Shown here one piece after another: positions 1 to 7,409 of a stretch of 40,565 nucleotides of DNA. The notes beneath the pieces were generated by a model. The model was not told where the DNA came from, made no database searches, and saw only the letters and a program-made list of their open reading frames with translations. Location: the NCBI GenBank assembly GCA_025356475.1, contig JANXSX010000100.1:1-40565 (forward strand), in the 5' to 3' direction. This DNA is from Isosphaeraceae bacterium. Its GTDB lineage: Bacteria; Planctomycetota; Planctomycetia; Isosphaerales; Isosphaeraceae. The translations under genes and the position numbers were made by a program. How positions within the stretch are numbered: the first letter of the stretch is position 1; each line of letters starts with the position of its first letter.

Positions 1-2
1 TG

Positions 3-332
3 AAAGGGATGGCGGCGGATCGCGCGAAATTGTTGCTGGTCCTGGATCGACCGGAGGTGCCATTGCACAACAATCTGAGCGAGGGGCACATCCGGGATTA
101 CGTGAAGAAGCGCAAGATCAGCGGCAGCACCCGCAGCGAGTCGGGACGCCGTGCGCGAGACACGTTTGCGAGTTTGAAGAAGACGTGCCGGCGGTTGGGA
201 ATCAACTTCTGGGAATATCTTCAGGATCGCGTGCGCGGCTTGGATCTGATCCCGCGACTGGCGGATCAGATCCGCCAGAAGGCCGAGAAGACCGCCGCCA
301 GGAACGCCCGCCCCCGCCTTCCTGCCACCTAG
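3..332 (+). CDS. IS66-type transposase, C-terminal part (cut by the window edge)
   Basis: The reading frame is open from the left edge to a TAG at 330-332, so this is the 3' part of a longer gene. The visible residues match the end of IS66-family DDE transposases: the VPLHNNLSE stretch carries the region of the last catalytic acidic residue, and KKRKISGSTRSESGRRARD is typical of this family, followed by a basic tail. The protein would cut and join DNA ends of its own element. Whether the upstream part is intact cannot be judged here. It marks the left border of the accessory region. Family assignment rests on recognised motifs only. Confidence 0.85.
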   Translation, partial: KGMAADRAKLLLVLDRPEVPLHNNLSEGHIRDYVKKRKISGSTRSESGRRARDTFASLKKTCRRLGINFWEYLQDRVRGLDLIPRLADQIRQKAEKTAARNARPRLPAT

Positions 333-654
333 CCTGGACGGTGAGGCGGTTTGAACGCCGGGTCGAGTTTTCGGGGTTGGTCGTCGCACTCCCTCTGCGC
401 CGAACGAACCTGAGTCGCCCTGCCCGGTCTTATTGAGAAGTTACGTGTATTGAGGCTTCTCGAGGCTCAGAGGAGCGTTTGGCGGGATGTGCGATTGAAA
501 ATTGATCAAAGAGTGCTTACGCGAGCGGCTTGAGCGAAAAAACGAGGTCGCGAACAATTGGTTTTGTCGCGGACGTCACTGTTGCGATAGTGGCAAGGAC
601 AGCTTTTTGTCCTCATGGCATAGCCACAAGGGGAGCGACTAGCATCGCTAAACT

Positions 655-698
655 CGCATTGTGGTCGCATTGCAGTCACGTTGCATTCGCATTGCACT
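655..698. repeat. Four tandem 11-bp repeats (iteron-like)
   Basis: Four consecutive 11-bp units start at 655, 666, 677 and 688. Three begin CGCATTG and the third is the variant CACGTTGCATT. The last unit is joined without a gap to the IS-end copy at 699. Short direct repeats upstream of a ParA-type gene can be partition-protein or replication-initiator sites, but no initiator gene is seen, so that role is inference only. They could equally be slippage products at an old insertion junction. Confidence 0.6.
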
Positions 699-728
699 CG
701 GGGCGACAGGACACGGTTAGAACTTTTC
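699..728 (+). repeat. IS4-type terminal sequence, solo copy 1
   Basis: This 30-bp segment contains GGGGCGACAGGACACGGTT followed by AGAACTTTT. It matches the left terminus of the IS4-type element at 5358 and the solo copy at 2865, in the same orientation. The match stops after about 30 bp, so only the extreme terminus is left. It is probably a footprint of a deleted or rearranged insertion. Confidence 0.75.
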
Positions 729-1039
729 AGTGCGTACATGAATGGCTGGGACGTCGCCGTGCTGGGTCGGCTAAAGGCAATTTGACTCCAAACGACACAA
801 CGCGTAGACAAAATGGCCACATCTGACAATTGTAAAAATAGAGTGTCCGAATCGTGAAGTTTAGGCTGACACACTACACCAAATGCATGACTGTGCTTGA
901 AATGGGGCACCTTCCACTCGCGGAGAGGCCGAACTCATGGCATGGGATGAGATGAGCGGGTATATTGATTGGGGCCTAGAATTCGGATAAACGACGCAAT
1001 CTGACGCAGATGCGAGCCAGATACTCGCGGAGGGAGACG

Positions 1040-2098
1040 ATGGCGACTCGCATCTCGCTTTTTAATCACAAGGGTGGCGTAAGCAAGACAACCACGACGT
1101 TCAACTTGGGATGGATGATCGCTTCCAAGGGGAAGCGAGTAGTACTTGTGGACTGTGACCCGCAGTGCAATCTAACGGGCATGGTCCTTGGCTTCAAGGG
1201 CGCGGCTGACCTCGAAACTCTATACAACACACCGGGCATACACAATATCCGAGACGCGCTGGCACCGGCCTTCGAATCCCGCCCTTCAATGATTGTTGCG
1301 GCGGACTGCCAACAGGTCACAGGCCAACCGAATATGGTCCTGCTCCCTGGGCATATCGGGCTAGCCGAGTATGAAGTGACTCTCGGTATCGCACAGGAGC
1401 TTTCCGGTTCGCTCCCTACCCTACAGAACCTACCCGGAGCGATCAGCTTCCTCCTTGATGAGGTCGCGAAGAAATACAACGCAGATTATCTGCTTATTGA
1501 CATGAGCCCGAGCCTCGGCCCAGTGAATCAGAATCTGCTCATGACGAGCGATTATTTCCTCGTGCCGATGACGCCTGATTATTTCTCCGTCATGGCGACC
1601 GACTCGCTTGCCTCGATCTTGCCAAAGTGGCATGCGTGGTCCTTGAAGGCCCAGCAACAATCCGTGTTGCAAAATGCGATCTACCCATACCCCAAAAAAT
1701 GCCCGAAGTTTCTCGGAACAATCGTTCAGAGGTATCGCTTGCGCGAAGGCCCGACGCCATCCAAAGCGTTTGAAGCCTGGATCGACGAGGTTGAATCGGG
1801 TGTGAGGAACAAGCTGATACCCGTCCTGCGAAAAAACGATATGCTGCTGCCCGACGACGTTTACACGAAAAACGGTATCATGCCTGGGAAGCCTCTCCTC
1901 CAAATGTCCGACTTCAACGGCCTGATCGCACTCTCGCAGAAGCATCAGGCACCAGTATTCGAACTAACAGACGAGCAACTCGAGCAGAGCGGTGTCGTCC
2001 TGGATCGAACGAAAAAGTCGATGGAAGAGTTCCGAAGGCTGTATTCCGAGGGTGCCGACAAAATCATCGTGATGACAACAAATGCAAACGGCACTTGA
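1040..2098 (+). CDS. ParA-like (MinD/ParA superfamily) ATPase paired with a HEPN protein
   Basis: This is a deviant-Walker ATPase of 352 residues. The P-loop is KGGVSKTTT at residues 11-19, where the usual ParA motif is KGGVGKTT. VDCDPQCNLTGM near 37-48 is the Walker A' region, and LLIDMSPSLG carries Walker B. It is longer than the chromosomal ParA at 37138, with extra sequence after the core. The ATG at 1040 is preferred because GGAGGGAG lies 5-6 bases upstream; an in-frame ATG at 1010 lacks this. The gene overlaps the downstream HEPN gene by 17 nt, so they are probably translated together. No ParB-like partner is adjacent, so ordinary plasmid partition is not well supported. A regulatory or sensor role for the HEPN protein is inferred from the pairing only. 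Confidence 0.85.
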   Translation: MATRISLFNHKGGVSKTTTTFNLGWMIASKGKRVVLVDCDPQCNLTGMVLGFKGAADLETLYNTPGIHNIRDALAPAFESRPSMIVAADCQQVTGQPNMVLLPGHIGLAEYEVTLGIAQELSGSLPTLQNLPGAISFLLDEVAKKYNADYLLIDMSPSLGPVNQNLLMTSDYFLVPMTPDYFSVMATDSLASILPKWHAWSLKAQQQSVLQNAIYPYPKKCPKFLGTIVQRYRLREGPTPSKAFEAWIDEVESGVRNKLIPVLRKNDMLLPDDVYTKNGIMPGKPLLQMSDFNGLIALSQKHQAPVFELTDEQLEQSGVVLDRTKKSMEEFRRLYSEGADKIIVMTTNANGT

Positions 2099-2684
2099 CC
2101 AGTTTCGCGCGAGCATCCAAAGGGTTCGCGATCTACACGCTTTATATAATTACTTCAGTACAGCGACGACACCGGCGCTGGACCTATCCGATTTGCTTCG
2201 TGCGCAGATCGTACTTTGTGTGAGTGCCTTGGACTTCTACATTCACGAATTGACCAGACTAGGAATGATCGAGATCATCGAGGGCAAGAGGGCGGCGACT
2301 CCCGCATTTCTGCGATTTAGAGCAAGCCTCGACGGGGTAATGACGGGAATGCAACCCGGTGCGACTAGCGCTTGGCTCGACGCCGAAGTGCGGACTCAGC
2401 ATAGTCTCCTTTCCTTCCAGCAGGCCGATAAGGTTGCGGACGCAATACGGCTGATCTCCACTGTCGAGTTGTGGAACGACGTGGGAGTCAGGCTCCAGAC
2501 GCCAGCCAATGATATAAAGAACAATCTACAACTCGTAGTGCAGCGGAGAAACAAGATCGCCCACGAAGCTGACATCGACCCGAGCTATCCGGGCCTCCGT
2601 TGGCCGATTACTTCTGCCGACGTCACATCCGCAACCGATTTCGTGGAGCGAATATGCGAAACGATTCACCAAGTAGTTGTGTAG
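2082..2684 (+). CDS. HEPN-domain protein, probable ribonuclease-type effector
   Basis: This 200-residue, mostly alpha-helical protein has QRRNKIAHEAD near 154-164, which contains R156-x4-H161, the RNA-cleaving signature of HEPN domains. The LRAQIVLCVSALDFYIHEL stretch (39-57) resembles the RiboL-PSP-type HEPN group. HEPN proteins with this motif are known as metal-independent RNases in toxin-antitoxin, abortive-infection and CRISPR systems. The start ATG at 2082 lies inside the end of the ParA-like gene, overlapping by 17 nt, so translational coupling is likely. Together they form a compact two-gene unit bounded by IS-end repeats. RNase activity and a defence role are inferred. Some HEPN proteins with this motif act as nucleotidyltransferase partners or only bind. 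Confidence 0.75.
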   Translation: MQTALDQFRASIQRVRDLHALYNYFSTATTPALDLSDLLRAQIVLCVSALDFYIHELTRLGMIEIIEGKRAATPAFLRFRASLDGVMTGMQPGATSAWLDAEVRTQHSLLSFQQADKVADAIRLISTVELWNDVGVRLQTPANDIKNNLQLVVQRRNKIAHEADIDPSYPGLRWPITSADVTSATDFVERICETIHQVVV

Positions 2685-3240
2685 CCAGGCGGCTCGATTC
2701 TCGGTTCCAGATACCCTTCTATCGCCCCAGAAATACTCGCTGATGAAACCGAGTCTATCAAGCCACTTGAGATACTGCGGGCCGTAATTCTTTGAAGGAG
2801 CTATGTGCGCCGCCGAATAAAACTCTACTCCACTCCAACGTCACCCCAATGCGAACGCAACACTCGGGGCGACAGGACACGGTTAGAACTTTTTCTGGAC
2901 GGGGTGCGGTTGTTCCGGAATTCAAGGTTTGCCCAGACTGTGTAGTCTACGTCCAAAATTAATGATGTCCCCGTTGGTGTCTCCGTTGGTGTCTTGCGAA
3001 CAAAAAAGTGGTCGGGCGCGTAATTTGATTCATGTTGCCCTTAAGCATCTTGTAGCGGCCGTCTCAGGGGAAAAGTGGCCGCAGGGCGTCCTGTTAGTTG
3101 TGTGTGGCGTCGCGCGGACGTGGGGAGCGGTGTCTGGCGGCTGGAAATCCGTGGGATATACTTGACCGGCACACCCATCATACCAGGGTCGCCCCCGCTT
3201 CAGTTGATCGTTGTGGACGGATGTTTAGATCGGCTGGCAG
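2685..3240. other. Intergenic region with an IS-end remnant, no convincing gene
   Basis: About 550 bases lie between the HEPN gene and the three-gene operon. The middle (2865-2972) is a copy of an IS4-type end. A short tandem phrase, GTTGGTGTCTCC then GTTGGTGTCTTG, follows at 2973. Short open frames around 2929-3400 are compositionally unremarkable and overlap the repeat or the next gene, so I do not call them. Confidence 0.5.
2865..2972 (+). repeat. IS4-type left-end remnant, solo copy 2
   Basis: This 108-bp segment begins CGGGGCGACAGGACACGGTT and aligns along its whole length with 5357-5463, the left end of the IS4-type element. Shared blocks include TGCGGTTGTTC, TTGCCCA, TGTGTAGTCT and a final GATGTCCC. 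In the intact copy these bases lie between the terminus and the transposase stop codon. Here the transposase is missing, so only the end is left. Confidence 0.75.
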
Positions 3241-3876
3241 ATGATGATTGCGAAATTCGAGACATGGGGCGTCGTCCTCGCGGGCCATTGGAACCGGATG
3301 ATTTTTACGCCGGAGTGGGTTGGTACGCGCCTGTTCGAGCAGGAAGAAGTCGAAACGCAGATCGCCCTGATGCCGATCTTCCCGATTATCTACCGGCATG
3401 AGCAGGTGGTGCTGGAAGCCGCGAGCCAACGGCTTATCTTCCGGCCGAGGTTCAATTCTACGAAGTCACTGGCAGCCGTCGAGCGCATGGCCGTGACGGT
3501 CCTGAAAGCCTTACCGAACACTCCCCTGCTTGGCGTCGGCGTCAATTTCAGCTTTACTGAGAAAGAGCCGCCGGACAAATTAGTCGAGCTGTTCAATCTG
3601 AAGGACGCCCGGGAGATAGCGCGGGCGAATTGGGAAACGCCGGAAACCAAGCTGATCCGCAAGCTAACCGGCGAACACGGCATCATGCAGTTCGCCCTCG
3701 GGCAGGATCTGGAAGGCGTCACAATCGACATCACTTTCCATACGGATACGCTCGGATCGACGGAGACCGCCAATGAGACGGCCAAGAACGCCGTTACCGG
3801 ACGCGTGGTGCAGCTCAGGGATGTTGCCCTCGCATTCTTACTAGATATCTATACTTTACAGCTCGAAGAGGGGTGA
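3241..3876 (+). CDS. Unrecognised protein, first gene of a three-gene operon
   Basis: I do not recognise this 211-residue protein. It has no signal peptide or clear membrane segment and looks like a soluble alpha/beta protein. The first half is rich in hydrophobic and aromatic residues (WGVVLAGHWNRMIF, MPIFPIIYRHEQ). The second half includes GVGVNFSFTEKEPPDK and a strand-rich segment, VTIDITFHTD. The stop at 3874-3876 is adjacent to the start of the next gene, which has a possible GTG at 3873 and a better ATG at 3879. This close packing indicates one transcript with the next two genes. The first ATG is used; a second codon is also Met. Confidence 0.65.
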   Translation: MMIAKFETWGVVLAGHWNRMIFTPEWVGTRLFEQEEVETQIALMPIFPIIYRHEQVVLEAASQRLIFRPRFNSTKSLAAVERMAVTVLKALPNTPLLGVGVNFSFTEKEPPDKLVELFNLKDAREIARANWETPETKLIRKLTGEHGIMQFALGQDLEGVTIDITFHTDTLGSTETANETAKNAVTGRVVQLRDVALAFLLDIYTLQLEEG

Positions 3877-3878
3877 AA

Positions 3879-4136
3879 ATGATGGGCGAAACCAATTTCC
3901 GGACTCCTATGGCCACCAGCATTACCACGCGCATAGCGGATGACCAGCTCAAGGACGTGGCTAGAGACGGCATCAAGCAGTACACTGAAACCGAATACGA
4001 ATACCCGGCCGAGCAATATTTCGTGCGTGTTCGCAAGAACCAGCAAACGATCGCCTTCACGCTGAATACGAGGCGGATGGTCGAGCGGCGGGAAATCGAA
4101 CGTTCGAACGAGATGAAGCGAGCCTCCGGAAAATAA
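3879..4136 (+). CDS. Unrecognised small charged protein, second gene of the operon
   Basis: This small soluble protein of 85 residues is rich in Arg, Glu and Thr. The ATG at 3879 is preferred over the GTG at 3873 because GAAGAGGG (3865-3872) ends six bases before it. The GTG would overlap the upstream stop as GTGA. The centre (QYFVRVRKNQQTIAFTLN) looks like paired beta strands and the C-terminus is a basic/acidic helix. Its size and place between two larger genes would suit an adaptor, immunity or antitoxin-like component, but the sequence shows no diagnostic motif. The next gene begins 28 nt downstream. Confidence 0.6.
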   Translation: MMGETNFRTPMATSITTRIADDQLKDVARDGIKQYTETEYEYPAEQYFVRVRKNQQTIAFTLNTRRMVERREIERSNEMKRASGK

Positions 4137-4164
4137 TCGCCACACAGTTGCGTCCGGTACTCGC

Positions 4165-5208
4165 ATGCCCACACACTACGTCTATGACGTGACGAAAAAC
4201 ACGGAGCTGTGCCAAGGGGACGTGCTCAAGCGCTCGCCTGCGCTCATAGGGTTGTTTGATGAATATTTCCCCTATTACAGCAAGCACCGTGATTACATCT
4301 ATTTCATGGTGCTCACCCAAACCTGCGACCTCGTAAGGCGCGACGGCGAGCCGTGCAACGCGTCTTACATCTCTCTCGCCGCCGTCCGGCCGATTAAAGA
4401 CGTCGTGCTGATGGAAGCGTGGAAGCATCAGCCAGCCAGCCTTCAAGGGACGAAGATCGTCGGCACGATCGTGCGCAACAAGCTGGCGATGTTCCTCGAA
4501 AGCTTGATGGACAATAATAAGGCCGGCTTATTTTACCTGCACACCGATCTGGACGTGGGCATCACCGAGCCCTGCTGCGCGTTCCTGCAGCTCTCCATCT
4601 CTTTTAGGTCGGTGCATTACGACAAGTGCCTAGACGCCAAAATCGCCCAACTGAAAGAGCCGTTTCAGGCGAAGCTCGGCTGGCTGATCGGAAACATGTA
4701 CAGCCGCGTTGCGACGACCGAATGGAACATCGAGCGGAAAGATGAAAAGGTTGCCAAGGTCGCAAGCAAAATGCTCGGCCAAACCATCGAGGCCATCGAT
4801 GACGACAGAATAAAGGTCGCCCTTAACGAACTGCAAGCGGACGGCACGTTGGGAACGATGACGCCGGAGCAGATCGCCGCTGCCGTTAAAAACAAAAAAA
4901 TCGATCCGAAACTCACACAGTTCAAAAAGCGTGCACAGGTGACGATGGCCGATATCAAGGTCTTCGAGCCGATTCGCGCTCTAGCCGTTTCGGCCCTGAA
5001 AAGCGATGCCGAGCTGAAAGCAGGCATCGTCTCGCTGATCGGCGGCGGACAATCGCCAGACGACGTGGTTGGCGAGGTGCTGCGTATGGTCACCGACAAA
5101 CTTCGCCTTACGCTCAGCGATGCGGCTTCGGCGGCGCGCGATGAATACATTGCCGGTCTGGTGACCGACCTCATGGCCGACGAAGTGCTGAAGAAATTTA
5201 TTAAGTAG
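4165..5208 (+). CDS. Unrecognised 347-residue protein with an LTQTCDL motif, third gene of the operon
   Basis: I cannot assign a named family. The N-terminal half contains CQGDVLKRSPAL near 17-28 and FMVLTQTCDLVRRDGEPCN near 48-66, a Cys-Asp motif in a beta-strand context that looks like a conserved core. The middle contains a possible second Cys pair (EPCCAFLQL). The C-terminal half is a long helical region rich in Lys, Ala and Asp with no membrane segment. It is the last gene of the tightly spaced operon, 28 nt after the second gene. The stop is followed by a 12-bp direct repeat, AAGGGGGATTAA at 5212 and 5231, and then the IS4-type element. A foreign or accessory origin is likely from context. 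Confidence 0.65.
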   Translation: MPTHYVYDVTKNTELCQGDVLKRSPALIGLFDEYFPYYSKHRDYIYFMVLTQTCDLVRRDGEPCNASYISLAAVRPIKDVVLMEAWKHQPASLQGTKIVGTIVRNKLAMFLESLMDNNKAGLFYLHTDLDVGITEPCCAFLQLSISFRSVHYDKCLDAKIAQLKEPFQAKLGWLIGNMYSRVATTEWNIERKDEKVAKVASKMLGQTIEAIDDDRIKVALNELQADGTLGTMTPEQIAAAVKNKKIDPKLTQFKKRAQVTMADIKVFEPIRALAVSALKSDAELKAGIVSLIGGGQSPDDVVGEVLRMVTDKLRLTLSDAASAARDEYIAGLVTDLMADEVLKKFIK

Positions 5209-5211
5209 GCG

Positions 5212-5242
5212 AAGGGGGATTAAAGGGCACAAGGGGGATTAA
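5212..5242. repeat. Pair of 12-bp direct repeats after the three-gene operon
   Basis: AAGGGGGATTAA occurs at 5212-5223 and again at 5231-5242, four bases after the stop of the preceding gene. The two copies have the same orientation and lie 19 bp apart. No function is evident. It may be a short slippage duplication. Confidence 0.55.
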
Positions 5243-5357
5243 TTGAGCCATCCAGAAAATCCGACGAAGATTGAGCAGGATGGAGAAGAACATTGCCGTC
5301 TCCTCAAGCGCAACGCTACACATGATCTCCACGAGACTCCGCTCTGAAGCAATATTC

Positions 5358-6875
5358 GGGGCGACAGGACACGGTTAGAACTTTTTGTGGCTGGTGTGCG
5401 GTTGTTCCTGGATACAAAAATTGCCCATCTTGTGTAGTCTGCGTTCAATATTCAAGATGTCCCGAATGGCATGAACTTAGGCCACCAAGTCTTTTTCTAG
5501 CAAGCGTTTACGGAGCGCCGGCCTCGGCGTTTTCATCAGCGGGAACTTCTTCATCCGACGCTTAATCACGCGAGGCTCGATGCGGTCGGGGCGGCTGGGA
5601 TTCACCAGTATGTCTCGCAAGTCCCCGCCCGCAATCGGGCTCGCTAACCATCGAAACGCATCAAGAAATCCGATCCGATCCACCGGCACGTTTTGAACTG
5701 TCGCCGACTCATACATCACCGACCTGATAAGATTATATGCCAACGCATACATCGTCAGCTCCTTCATCACTCCATCGACCGTCTTGCAATGCAAAACATC
5801 CATTTTCATTGTAATCTTCATGTGCCGGATGTTAAGCTCAATCTCCCAACGCCTTCGATAGAGTGTGGCCAATTCCATTTTGGGGTAGATCAAAGGATCG
5901 AGCAATGTCGTTACCAATGTGATGACACGTACGCGAAATCCAGCCGTCTTCACCTGATATCGCAACTCGCGAACCGTGATCTCCGCGGGTAATTTCGCGT
6001 ACTCCTCTTGGGTCATCCACTTCGGCTTTTGCTTCGGCTTGTACCAGATCACAACGTGGTCAAGTTGACCGTTGGACCGCACCCAAAGCGAGTGTGGCAG
6101 ACCCTTGGGATTGGCGGCATAACTCAGCTTCGTCGGCATGGGCCGGCCGGGCGTGAAATCGACGATCTGCTTCTGATGCATGCGAAAAAACCCGTGATTT
6201 CCGCGTGTCTGCAACATTGACAAATGAGCATACGAACAAAATCCTCGATCACCAAGGACAATGTCACCAGGCTCCAATTCACGCGCGAGATGAGCCGTTT
6301 TAGACATGTCGTAAGTTCGCAGCGGGCTGGTTGTAACGCGCAAAAGCATGCCGGTTGTTAGATCGAACAACATGACCAGATGAGCCACCGGAAATCCGCA
6401 ACCGGGGCGCTGTCCCGAGGGCTGTCCGAAATGGTTTTGGAGTTCGGGAACGTCGGGCATAGACACGCCGGTTCCATCGATCATCCACACGCGATGACCG
6501 AGCCATTGGGCACTCTCCGCGGTCGTCGCGCGAAGCTTGGCGGCGACCATTTCGACCAAGGATTGCAAGACGCGAAGGGGCAATCTTTTGCGTGCTTTCA
6601 GTAGGCCGTGGCGCTGAACGCCCACTGTCCAAACTGGACGACCTGTTGGCAAGCGGTGTTGGCGTGCAGGATTTGGAGCAAGAAAAGCGTGACCGTAGCG
6701 ACGGGATCGAGCTTGCGATTTCGCCACGAATAACCGGCCCTCCGACAGGCTTCGCGGATGGATTCTGGTGTGAGGATTTCACTAATGTCTTGGCGCAGTC
6801 GCGCAAGGACAGGCATGATGTGAAGGTGCATGGGAGGGCTCCGTCCCGTTCCTGGTGAGGTCGTGTCCTGACCCC
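5358..6875 (-). mobile_element. IS4-type insertion sequence, about 1.5 kb
   Basis: The left end reads GGGGCGACAGGACACG (5358) and the right end CGTGTCCTGACCCC (to 6875). The right end read on the other strand is GGGGTCAGGACACG, so the two are imperfect terminal inverted repeats sharing CAGGACACG. The 1.52-kb span fits IS4-family elements and encloses one transposase on the minus strand. I see no convincing target-site duplication, so the exact ends may be off by a few bases or one flank has been rearranged. Its left end is repeated as solo copies at 699 and 2865. Confidence 0.75.
5477..6831 (-). pseudogene. IS4-family DDE transposase, frameshifted
   Basis: The gene starts at ATG 6831 with a GGAG ribosome-binding site. 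Its first 77 codons (ending GQWAFSATAY) stop at TGA 6598-6600. The protein continues in a different frame from KARKRLPLRVLQSL to the stop at 5477. Comparing the join with the expected reading suggests one lost base plus a substitution near 6598. The second part has the catalytic pattern: MIDGTGVSMPD, LGDRGFCSY and YRRRWEIELNIRHMK. Long open frames on either side of a single break imply recent inactivation. Programmed frameshifting or a sequencing error are alternatives, but IS4 elements do not normally use frameshifting. Confidence 0.8.
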
Positions 6876-7409
6876 CAGGATGCGCGACGCCCCTCTCACG
6901 CTCAAGAGGCTACAAGTTGTTCATTCATAAAAGGATGTGGCGAGACAAAGCGGGCGCCCTCGGCTAAAGTTCATGCCATTCCAAGATGTCCCCGTTTTCC
7001 GTTCCGCATTCGGCACGTTCTTGGATCACCCTCGTGATTTATGAGGCGAACGCGACAAGTCACATTCTAAAGTTCGGGACACGGGAAGTGCAGTTCGAGT
7101 CGGAGGGAAGCGGAGGGATTCTGGGTAAGTCAGCCATCCTTAGGCACAGGTGCGGGTTTCGAGGAACCTCGAAACAGGCCCAAGATAGGTTTAAAACTAG
7201 CGACGAGATTTGAACCGCGTAACCGACTGCTCCGATTCGATTTAGGAGAATCGGAAGACTATCCTGTCAGAAATTCGGGAGTTGTTTGGACTTCAGATGC
7301 ACTGACAAACAAGTCGCATTTGAGCTTTTCAAGAGTCAAGTCGGTTACGGATGGATTCAGCAACTCTTTGGCATGCTGGCCGAAGGAAATCTAAGTCGCC
7401 AAGTTCCTA
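6876..7409. other. Intergenic region carrying a long direct repeat
   Basis: No convincing gene lies between the IS4-type element and the kinase. Most of the stretch (7016-7343) is the first copy of a direct repeat whose second copy begins at 11275. CAAGATGTCCCC at 6981-6992 resembles the inner end of the IS4-type left-end sequence (5453-5463), which suggests further old insertion scars. Confidence 0.5.
7016..7343. repeat. Long direct repeat, copy A, downstream of the kinase gene
   Basis: This 328-bp segment aligns with 11275-11602 in the same orientation. The first 205 bp are highly similar by eye, from CGTTCTTGGATCACCCTCGT to GAGATTTGAACCGCGTAAC. The middle has diverged and the last 55 bp match again (ACTGACAAACAAG). 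A perfect hairpin, GTTTCGAGG-AA-CCTCGAAAC, sits at 7156-7175. Broken reading frames indicate it is non-coding. Confidence 0.85.

Larger units (their letters stand above)
333..1039. other. Intergenic region without a convincing gene
   Basis: About 700 bases separate the IS66 fragment from the ParA-like gene. Open frames here run across repeat sequence on both strands and show no protein-like features. The region holds four 11-bp tandem repeats (655-698) joined directly to a copy of the IS4-type terminal sequence (699-728). The string GAGTGCTTAC at 511-520 could be an IS66 right end, since members of that family often end near GCTTAC, but no partner end is visible to test it. Confidence 0.5.

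Noticed and set aside
506-910. Minus-strand open frame of 134 codons upstream of the ParA-like gene
   Set aside because: It runs through the tandem repeats and the IS-end copy. The same SSNRVLSPR peptide appears at the other IS end, so it is translated repeat sequence.
2929-3401. Two overlapping plus-strand open frames before the three-gene operon
   Set aside because: They overlap the IS-end remnant or the first operon gene in another frame and show no domain-like pattern.
6986-7213. Plus-strand frame inside direct repeat copy A
   Set aside because: The matching frame in copy B is broken, so the repeat is not coding.
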